A stretch of 8,422 nt of DNA. Origin: Chloroflexota bacterium (GTDB lineage: Bacteria; Chloroflexota; Anaerolineae; Anaerolineales; Anaerolineaceae). The notes below the pieces were generated by a model. The model saw nothing but the letters and a program-made list of their open reading frames with translations. It ran no database searches and was not told the origin of the DNA. The translations under genes were made by a program, and so were the position numbers. The stretch spans positions 1 to 8,422 of the forward strand of contig JAJYJF010000073.1 in the NCBI GenBank assembly GCA_021796375.1. The letters run 5' to 3'. This document shows, in pieces, positions 1 to 5,045 of the stretch (position 1 is the first letter of the stretch; every line of letters begins with the position of its first letter).

Positions 1-1
1 G

Positions 2-508
2 ATCGACCTGCCCGAGCTCAGCCATGTGATCCAGTACGAGCCGCCGGAAGACCCTGAAGCGTACATCCACCGCGCCGGGCGCACCGGGCGGGCGGGCGGC
101 AGCGGGACGGCCATCACCCTGGTGAACCCCCTCGAGGCGCAGTCCCTGCGGCGGATCGCGGCCCAGTTTAACGTGCCGCTCGAAGAACGCCCCGTGCCCA
201 GCGAAGAAGAGGTCCAGCGCATCGTGGCGGAGCGGGTGATCGCCCTGCTCGAGGCGCGCGCCCGCGACCGCGACCGCCTGCAGGCGGAGCGCATGCAGCG
301 CTTCATCCCCCTGGCGCGCACCCTCGGCGAAAGCGACGACGAGGCCGGCCTGGTGGCCATGTTAATCGATGACTTCTACCATGAAGCCTTCCATCCACGG
401 GCGGCTGCGCCTGAGGAGCCGGATCCCGCGGCCCCGCGCCGGGGCGGGGAGGGCAGCCGGCAGGCGAGCGGGCCACGGCGCTCCCGCCGGCGCCGCCGGA
501 CCGGGTAA
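2..508 (+). CDS. DEAD-box ATP-dependent RNA helicase, C-terminal part (5' end outside window)
   Basis: An open frame enters from the left edge, so only the last 168 residues are seen. The first residues, IDLPELSHVIQYEPP, fit the sequence just after helicase motif V, and HRAGRTGRAG (about nt 68-97) is motif VI, whose arginines contact ATP in superfamily 2 helicases. The DEAD-box assignment follows from this motif VI form with the preceding DPEAYIHR. After the RecA-like domain 2 comes a charged, probably helical stretch (nt 170-390) and a Pro/Arg-rich basic tail ending in RRSRRRRRTG. Such tails bind RNA non-specifically in DEAD-box proteins acting in ribosome assembly, cold response or mRNA decay. 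Any GTG or ATG inside this fragment is internal, because motifs Q, I, II, III and IV must lie upstream. The exact paralogue (CsdA/DeaD, RhlE or other) cannot be decided. The gene ends shortly before a strong terminator. Confidence 0.93.
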   Translation: MDLPELSHVIQYEPPEDPEAYIHRAGRTGRAGGSGTAITLVNPLEAQSLRRIAAQFNVPLEERPVPSEEEVQRIVAERVIALLEARARDRDRLQAERMQRFIPLARTLGESDDEAGLVAMLIDDFYHEAFHPRAAAPEEPDPAAPRRGGEGSRQASGPRRSRRRRRTG

Positions 509-546
509 GCAGCGGCTGGGGGTGTTTCGGATCGGGCAGTACGGCC

Positions 547-575
547 AGGGCAGGAACACTTTCCTGCCCTTTCTT
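547..575 (+). terminator. Rho-independent terminator of the helicase gene
   Basis: A perfect 10-bp inverted repeat (AGGGCAGGAA, loop CACT, TTCCTGCCCT; arms 547-556 and 561-570) is followed at once by TTCTT. It lies 38 nt after the helicase stop codon. The T-rich tail is only on the plus-strand side, so it acts for the helicase transcript and separates it from the next gene. Confidence 0.85.
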
Positions 576-621
576 AATTTCCCACCGGGTTTTCCCGGAT
601 GCCTTTCGGGAACTCCCCAGG

Positions 622-650
622 TTGAGTTCTCGCTCCGTCCAGCCTAAAGT
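622..650 (+). promoter_or_regulatory. Putative sigma-70-type promoter for the DUF6582-like gene
   Basis: TTGAGT (622-627) and TAAAGT (645-650) are separated by 17 nt, each matching four of six consensus positions. They lie downstream of the helicase terminator and about 70 nt before the chosen ATG, which suits an independent transcript. The prediction rests on sequence match only. Confidence 0.45.
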
Positions 651-721
651 TGATTCTGAAACGCAGTTCAGGGAAACCGAAGGGTAGCCCCCCGGATTCT
701 CAACCCACCACGGAGGATAGG

Positions 722-1030
722 ATGGCAGTTAGACCGACCTGGAAACCCCATACCGAGCATGGGGACCTAAACACAAAAGAGCGGAAGGAGCTTCCCGACA
801 GCGCGTATGCCTTCCCGAATCAGCGCAAGGAGCCGATTACGGATGCATCCCACGTAAAAAACGCCCTGGCCCGGTTCGACCAGGTGGATGGGGTGAGCGA
901 CGCCGATCGCGACCTGGCGTTCGCCAACCTCCAGAAAGCCGCCCAGCACTACGGCATCGACCTGGAAGAAAAGAGCTGGCGCGAGTTGGGGAAAAAGCCG
1001 CGCACCAAAAATCCTGCGCATAGCCGGTAA
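722..1030 (+). CDS. Small DUF6582-type protein, function unknown
   Basis: This is a 102-residue acidic/basic soluble protein with no signal peptide, membrane segment or cysteine. I chose the ATG at 722 because GGAGG at 712-716 lies 5 nt upstream. A longer frame from a TTG at 650 would run through that ribosome binding site and adds low-complexity residues. The core reads LPDSAYAFP..RKEPITDASHV, then RFDQVDGVSDADRD and a closing helix ending in SWRELG. I recognise this as the DUF6582-type domain. It occurs as a stand-alone small protein in high-GC bacteria and, from memory, also as a tail on phage structural or protease-like proteins. The pattern (a short strand/loop with LPDSAFAFP-like residues followed by a DASHVRNA helix) is well conserved, but no biochemical function is known to me. 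The C-terminus is lysine/arginine-rich (KKPRTKN). The gene is monocistronic, between a terminator-isolated helicase and a tRNA. Confidence 0.82.
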   Translation: MAVRPTWKPHTEHGDLNTKERKELPDSAYAFPNQRKEPITDASHVKNALARFDQVDGVSDADRDLAFANLQKAAQHYGIDLEEKSWRELGKKPRTKNPAHSR

Positions 1031-1143
1031 GGAACCGGGCGCGACTCTTGAACCCGGCAGCCGGCGCAGTTGCCCGGCGCCCAGGGGTGTTCGATGCCGC
1101 CTGAAAGATCCGCCCCGGGCGAAACGGCAGCGGCCGCGGTCTC

Positions 1144-1172
1144 TTGCGAGAAGGGAGGCCGTATGATAAAAT
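1144..1172 (+). promoter_or_regulatory. Putative promoter of the tRNA-Val gene
   Basis: TTGCGA (1144-1149) and TAAAAT (1167-1172) are separated by 17 nt. The expected transcription start near 1179 would give a leader of about 7 nt before the mature tRNA 5' end at 1186. The rest of the 155-nt gap after the DUF6582-like gene (1031-1185) is GC-rich, with short CCGGG/CCCGG repeats but no convincing terminator. Confidence 0.5.
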
Positions 1173-1185
1173 CGGGTTGCTTTCA

Positions 1186-1259
1186 GGGCGCGTAGCTCAG
1201 TTGGTTAGAGCGCATGTATCACACACATGAGGTCGAGAGTTCAAGTCTCCCCGCGCCCA
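1186..1259 (+). tRNA. tRNA-Val (anticodon CAC)
   Basis: A full cloverleaf can be drawn by eye. The acceptor stem is GGGCGCG (1186-1192) with CGCGCCC (1252-1258), discriminator A1259. The D arm is GCTC/GAGC with loop AGTTGGTTA. The anticodon stem is CATGT/ACATG (1213-1217, 1225-1229) around a 7-nt loop ATCACAC, placing T33 before anticodon CAC (1220-1222), which reads GUG valine codons. The variable loop is 5 nt, and the T loop TTCAAGT lies at 1240-1246. The T stem has one A-C mismatch (1236 against 1250). The CCA end is not encoded: CCT follows the discriminator, so CCA must be added by nucleotidyltransferase. No integrase or attachment-site duplication is seen beside it. Confidence 0.96.
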
Positions 1260-1280
1260 CCTGAACCGCACAAGCAGGCA

Positions 1281-1319
1281 GAGACCCCTACGAGATTAAT
1301 TTGGGGGTCCTCTCGTTTA
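1281..1319 (+). terminator. Possible tRNA terminator hairpin
   Basis: GAGACCCC (1281-1288) can pair with GGGGT (1304-1308) and CTC (1312-1314), leaving a 3-nt bulge. CGAGA (1291-1295) and TCTCG (1311-1315) form a competing stem. Only GTTTAA follows, so the T-run is weak. The position 20 nt after the tRNA fits a transcript end, but the structure is imperfect. Confidence 0.4.
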
Positions 1320-1355
1320 AATGGCTCAGGCAGCGCCGGTCTCCGCCAATCGCGC

Positions 1356-1361
1356 TATAAT
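1356..1361 (+). promoter_or_regulatory. Possible -10 box ahead of the dehydrogenase gene
   Basis: A perfect TATAAT lies about 100 nt before the dehydrogenase ATG and after the tRNA hairpin. No -35 resembling TTGACA is found 16-18 nt upstream and there is no TG extension. It may be a chance match or a promoter that depends on an activator. Confidence 0.3.
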
Positions 1362-1464
1362 CTTCCCAGGCTGTTCCACCAGCCGTATTTCACCGTCACC
1401 GCGTTTTTTACCAGCCAGGCCGGGGAGCAGCGTAGGCGCCCGGGCCCGGCATACTGAGGCAGGC

Positions 1465-2241
1465 ATGCCGATCGCAAATCCGTTTGATTTCGATGGAAAG
1501 GTCGCCCTCGTCACCGGCGCGGGCAGGGGCATTGGGATGGGAATCGCGCGGCGGTTCGCTCAGGCGGGTGCGAGCGTCGCGCTTCACTATCACACCAGCA
1601 AAAATGGCGCGGAGCAGGCTGCGGGTGAGATCCGGGAGCAGGGGGGCGGGGCGCGCGCGATCCCGGCGGATCTCAACGATCCCCGGCAGGTTCAGGCGAT
1701 GGTCGAGGAGGTTCGCTCCCAGTTCGGGAGGCTGGATATCCTCATCAACAATGCCGGGCAGTACGTCTCGGGGGACCTAATCGACTTGTCCATCGATGAG
1801 TGGGACCGGATCCTGCAGGCCAACCTGCGCAGTGCCTTTCTGTGCACCCAGGCGGCGGCAAAGCTGATGATCGCCCAATCCACGGGCGGCGCCATCATCA
1901 ATATCGCCTCGGTCGAGGCGAGCTTCCCACTCCTGGGCCACAGCCATTATGCGGCCGGGAAAGCTGGCCTGCTTTCCCTGACCCGCTCGTCAGCCCTGGA
2001 GCTGGCGGCACACCGGATCCGGGTGAATGCGGTTTCGCCCGGACTGATTGAGCGGGACGGCCTCGAAGCAGACTGGCCGGAGGGGGTCCGCGCCTGGGAG
2101 CAAGCGGCTCCGCTGAAGCGGCTCGGGACCGCCCAGGAGGTAGCGGATGCCTGCCTGTTCTTCGCCTCCCCGAACGCGGGCTGGATTACCGGCGCGGCCC
2201 TGAACGTCGACGGGGGTGTTTCCGCCAGGCCGGCTTTTTGA
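1465..2241 (+). CDS. Short-chain dehydrogenase/reductase (classical SDR, FabG-like)
   Basis: This is a 258-residue NAD(P)-dependent oxidoreductase of the usual classical SDR length. The Rossmann motif TGAGRGIG is at residues 17-24, the acidic D69 of the ADL motif follows strand 3, and NNAG is at 95-98. The catalytic tetrad is complete: N120, S149 (in IAS), Y162 and K166 (YAAGK). A PG motif (SPGLIERDG) follows, and NVDGG closes the fold near the C-terminus. Basic/polar residues after strand 2 (HYHTSKNG) and R21 in the glycine loop are more typical of NADP(H) than NAD(H) binding. The frame is open from 1321, but I start at ATG 1465 because GAGG (1456-1459) precedes it and the SDR fold begins about 10 residues later; the upstream residues match nothing in SDRs. 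The substrate cannot be read; 3-oxoacyl-ACP reductase or sugar/alcohol dehydrogenase are both possible. It is followed 45 nt later by the cupin gene, probably co-transcribed. Confidence 0.93.
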   Translation: MPIANPFDFDGKVALVTGAGRGIGMGIARRFAQAGASVALHYHTSKNGAEQAAGEIREQGGGARAIPADLNDPRQVQAMVEEVRSQFGRLDILINNAGQYVSGDLIDLSIDEWDRILQANLRSAFLCTQAAAKLMIAQSTGGAIINIASVEASFPLLGHSHYAAGKAGLLSLTRSSALELAAHRIRVNAVSPGLIERDGLEADWPEGVRAWEQAAPLKRLGTAQEVADACLFFASPNAGWITGAALNVDGGVSARPAF

Positions 2242-2286
2242 GCGGGGAGCGCCGTCCCTCCACCGGTCCAGGCTCATGGGAGTGCC

Positions 2287-2850
2287 ATGGCAGACGCGAT
2301 TAACGTCCAAGAATTGATCGAAATCTTTGACCTGGAGCCGTTGGAGGTCGAAGGCGGCTTCTTCGCCCAGACCTACAAGAGCGGGGAACGCGCCCCGCAG
2401 GCGGGTTTGCCCGCCAGGTACCGCGGCCCGCATCCGATGGCGACGGCCATCCTGTACTTATATACCGCCGCCCCCGGCGGCTTTTCGGCGCTCCACCGCC
2501 TGCCCACCGACGAAATCTACCATTTCTACCTGGGGGATCCGGTCGAGATGCTGCTCTTGTATCCGCACGGCGAAAGCCAGAAGGTGATCCTGGGCTCCGA
2601 CGTCCTGCACGGGCAGAGAGTCCAATTTGTGGCGCCGCGGGGAGTCTGGCAGGGCTCGCACCTTCTCCCGGGTGGGAAATTTGCGCTGGCGGGCACAACC
2701 ATGGCGCCGGGGTTTGAAAATAGCGATTACGAAGGGGGAGAGCGAGACGCCCTGATCCAGCAGTACCCCCAGGAAGCGGGTTTGATCCGGGAGCTGACCC
2801 GGCCGGACGCGCCGCTATCGATGGGAAATCATTTTCTCCCTGCCCCTTGA
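2287..2850 (+). CDS. DUF985/Cupin_5 family protein
   Basis: This is a 187-residue single-domain cupin of the DUF985 type, the family of yeast YML079W. The N-terminal motif EGGFFAQTY (residues 22-30) and the central HRLPTDEIYHFYLGDPVEMLLL are hallmarks. H70, E76 and H79 are the likely metal- or ligand-facing residues in the first cupin motif. GVWQGS and ALAGTTMAPGFENSDYE form the second half of the barrel, ending with a helical segment that contains the usual DALIQQYP. The ATG at 2287 is preceded by GGGAG (2278-2282). Yeast YML079W was solved as a double-stranded beta-helix without a known reaction, so no enzymatic role is assigned. Other cupins act as sugar epimerases or isomerases, so a small-molecule role beside the reductase is possible but only inferred. 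No signal peptide is present, so the protein is cytoplasmic. Confidence 0.9.
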   Translation: MADAINVQELIEIFDLEPLEVEGGFFAQTYKSGERAPQAGLPARYRGPHPMATAILYLYTAAPGGFSALHRLPTDEIYHFYLGDPVEMLLLYPHGESQKVILGSDVLHGQRVQFVAPRGVWQGSHLLPGGKFALAGTTMAPGFENSDYEGGERDALIQQYPQEAGLIRELTRPDAPLSMGNHFLPAP

Positions 2851-2855
2851 GGGGC
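2842..2855 (+). other. Short hairpin overlapping the cupin stop codon
   Basis: GCCCC and GGGGC flank the tetraloop TTGA, whose last three bases are the cupin stop codon. There is no T-run afterwards, so it is not a standard terminator. It could stabilise the 3' end or be chance in GC-rich sequence. Confidence 0.3.
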
Positions 2856-2920
2856 GAGGCCGGGGCTGGGGTGAATCGCCAGCTATTTGGGGGTACCCTC
2901 TAAGTCAGATCCTCAGTCAT

Positions 2921-2949
2921 TTGTCTGTGAGGCAAATATCGGCTATGAT
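2921..2949 (+). promoter_or_regulatory. Sigma-70-type promoter of the arylsulfotransferase-like gene
   Basis: TTGTCT (2921-2926) and TATGAT (2944-2949) have a 17-nt spacer, in a locally AT-richer stretch of an otherwise GC-rich gap. Transcription would start near 2956, giving an 80-nt leader. A short inverted repeat, ATTTG (2919-2923) and CAAAT (2933-2937), overlaps the -35 element and could be an operator, though at 5 bp it may be chance. Confidence 0.6.
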
Positions 2950-3038
2950 TTAATCAGCTTGCCTGCATGCGGGCGCCGCACCTGCGCTCGCGAGGTGATT
3001 GGGTTCCGATCAATTACTGGTAAGGGGGCATTAATTCG

Positions 3039-4976
3039 ATGAAAGCTTTGAAGATTATTGGTATTGCCGTTTTTCTGTTCGTGACATCCTGCACACCGCA
3101 AAGCCGGTACGTCCTCACCGGAGGGAAAACCCCTACCAGTACCGCGGGTGCCCAGCTGACCTCCTCCGTCCCTGGATACGCGACCCCTCCCGGGATTTCC
3201 ACAGCTTCCCCGCAGCCGGTACCCAATACGGGCGGAAGCCCATCTCCGCAGTATCTCTACCCGCCTGAAAATGCCCGGTTCGTTTCATCCGAAACCACCC
3301 TGATCATCCGGTACGGACCCAAAATCAGCCCCGGCACCCTGGCCGCGTTCAACGTGTCGCTGCAGGGCGCGAAGACGGGCGCCCACGCCGGGAAGATCGT
3401 CCTGGCGGACGATCAGAAGACCCTCATTTTCAAACCGGATCAGCCCTTCGCACCCGGAGAGCAGGTCCAGGTGAAGATCGGCAGTCTGAATCCAGGCGCG
3501 GGGAGCGCCTTCGGGCCGATGGCATACACGTTTACGGTGGCCGAGAAGGAAAAACCCGGCACCGTTGCCTCGACCACCATCCCGACCGCGCAGCCCGAGG
3601 CCGCGTTCCCGGAGCTCCTCACCGTGCCGCAGGACATTCCCCACTTCACCGTTTCCAAGACCTCGCCGGACCAGGGGGAGGGGGACATCTTTATCGCTCC
3701 CTTCTACTGGAATGCGTCGACGCTTGGGTCGTACCTGTTGATCCTGGATAACCAGGGCCAGCTGGTATATTACCAATCCATGGCGGATAATTTTGCGGCC
3801 TTCGATTTCAAGGCCCTGCCAGGCGGATACCTGACGTATTTTAACCAGAAGGATTCCACCCACTACCTGCTGGATTCCCATTATCAGGTGGTTGGAAGCT
3901 ACCAGGCCGGCCTGGGGTACACCTCGGATCTGCATGATTTCCTGCGGATGACCGATGGCTATACTCTGCTGCTGGCCTACGACACGATCACCATGGACAT
4001 GTCGAAGGTGGTGCCCGGCGGGAACCCGAATGCGGATGTGACGGGCCTCATCCTCCAGGAGATGGATCCTTCCGGGAACGTGATCCTCAACTGGCGCAGC
4101 TGGGATTATTTTTCGTTCGCGGATACGACCGTCAGCCTGACCGACGCGCAAATCGATTGGGTGCATGGGAATGGGCTCGCGCTGGCAAACGACGGGAATA
4201 TCCTGCTCTCCAGCCGCAACCTCTCGGAGATCACCAAGATCAACCGGCAGACCGGCGCCGTGATGTGGCGCTTGGGAGGGAAAGCCAACCAGTTCAAGTT
4301 CGTCAATGACGGCGGTTTTTCTTACCAGCACGACATCAGCGAGCTTTCGAACGGAGACATCATGGTGTTCGACAACCACGGCACCGATCAATCCCCCACA
4401 CCCTCCCGGGCGGTGGAGTACAAGCTGGACGAGGTCAAGATGACCGCGACCAGGGTCTGGGAATACACCCACCAACCGCCCATTTTCACCGATTACATGG
4501 GGCTGGCCGAGCGGATGACCGACGGAAACACGTTTATCGCCTGGGGGGATGATGTGGTTACCAACGGGTACGCGGCGGGCTCGGTCACGGAGGTGAACCC
4601 GCAGAACCAGATCGTCTTTGAAATGACGTTTGACCGGCCCTTCGTCAGCTACCGCGCCATGCGCGCCCCCTGGCATGGATCCCCGCTCACCCCACCGGCG
4701 CTGGCCTACAGACAGGAGGGGAACAACCTGCTGCTGGGGTACTCCTGGAATGGTGCGACGGACGTCGCCTCGTGGACCGTTTATGGCGGGAGCTCGCCCA
4801 GCGCATTGAAGCAGGTCGACGAAAAACAAAAGTCAGGTTTCGAAACCCAGTCCACCCTGACCAACCCGCCGTCTCAGGAATGCTACTTCCAGGCAGCCGC
4901 GATCGATCAGAATGGGAAGGAAATGGCCCGGTCCCCGGTGATCTCCACCGATCCTGTGGCCTGCCCGCTCTCCTAG
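3039..4976 (+). CDS. Arylsulfotransferase (ASST)-like lipoprotein with Ig-like domain
   Basis: This is a 645-residue exported protein. Residues 1-17 are a short basic/hydrophobic signal peptide ending in lipobox VTSC, so C18 should be lipidated and the protein anchored outside the cytoplasmic membrane. A Thr/Ser/Pro-rich linker (about 19-68) leads to an Ig-like domain (about 70-168, with LADDQKTLIFKPDQPFAPG typical of bacterial Big_5/SbsA-type domains). A second linker precedes the beta-propeller region (about 216-550) of the ASST family. Matching the known E. coli ASST residues H252, H356, R374 and H436, I see H299 (LHDF), H376 (WVHGNG), R393 (SSRN) and H431 (QHD). This set supports sulfuryl transfer from an aryl sulfate to a phenol through a sulfo-histidine, although the substrate is unknown. 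A C-terminal beta domain (about 552-645) carries C615 and C642, the only cysteines besides C18, which may form a disulfide. AAGGGGG at 3022-3028 is the ribosome binding site, 10 nt before ATG. A non-catalytic propeller role remains possible. Confidence 0.85.
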   Translation: MKALKIIGIAVFLFVTSCTPQSRYVLTGGKTPTSTAGAQLTSSVPGYATPPGISTASPQPVPNTGGSPSPQYLYPPENARFVSSETTLIIRYGPKISPGTLAAFNVSLQGAKTGAHAGKIVLADDQKTLIFKPDQPFAPGEQVQVKIGSLNPGAGSAFGPMAYTFTVAEKEKPGTVASTTIPTAQPEAAFPELLTVPQDIPHFTVSKTSPDQGEGDIFIAPFYWNASTLGSYLLILDNQGQLVYYQSMADNFAAFDFKALPGGYLTYFNQKDSTHYLLDSHYQVVGSYQAGLGYTSDLHDFLRMTDGYTLLLAYDTITMDMSKVVPGGNPNADVTGLILQEMDPSGNVILNWRSWDYFSFADTTVSLTDAQIDWVHGNGLALANDGNILLSSRNLSEITKINRQTGAVMWRLGGKANQFKFVNDGGFSYQHDISELSNGDIMVFDNHGTDQSPTPSRAVEYKLDEVKMTATRVWEYTHQPPIFTDYMGLAERMTDGNTFIAWGDDVVTNGYAAGSVTEVNPQNQIVFEMTFDRPFVSYRAMRAPWHGSPLTPPALAYRQEGNNLLLGYSWNGATDVASWTVYGGSSPSALKQVDEKQKSGFETQSTLTNPPSQECYFQAAAIDQNGKEMARSPVISTDPVACPLS

Positions 4977-4987
4977 CAGCCCGCCGC

Positions 4988-5018
4988 GCTTTCGGGGCGA
5001 AGCTTTCGGACCGAAAGC
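4988..5018. repeat. Hairpin cluster between convergent genes (possible bidirectional terminator)
   Basis: GCTTTCGG occurs twice as a direct repeat (4988-4995 and 5002-5009), and its reverse complement CCGAAAGC lies at 5011-5018. The second and third copies form an 8-bp-arm palindrome around A5010; the first copy can pair with the third, or imperfectly with CGAAGC (4998-5003). Mutually exclusive hairpins are thus possible in the gap between convergent genes. No T-run follows on either strand, so a canonical Rho-independent terminator is not shown. A further perfect palindrome, AGCGCGCGCT, lies at 5036-5045 next to the stop codon of the minus-strand gene. Confidence 0.5.
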
Positions 5019-5045
5019 ACCCTTAAGTCGGGGCGAGCGCGCGCT

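Noticed and set aside
592..612. TTCCCG/CGGGAA hairpin before the DUF6582-like gene
   Set aside because: The stem is only 6 bp with a 9-nt loop and no T-run. The 10-bp hairpin at 547-570 already explains termination.
1321..1464. 48-residue N-terminal extension of the SDR protein
   Set aside because: It contains a TATAAT sequence and matches nothing in SDRs. GAGG before ATG 1465 and the normal SDR length favour the shorter form.
1186..1464. tRNA gene as an integration site of a genomic island
   Set aside because: No integrase, no direct repeat of the tRNA 3' end and no change in gene style were found downstream within the window.
3285..4829. A 514-codon open frame on the minus strand, antisense to the lipoprotein gene
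   Set aside because: It lies wholly opposite the ASST-like gene, its translation shows no recognisable domain, and it is rich in Arg, Gly, Val and His as expected from a GC-rich coding shadow. No ribosome binding site was evident.
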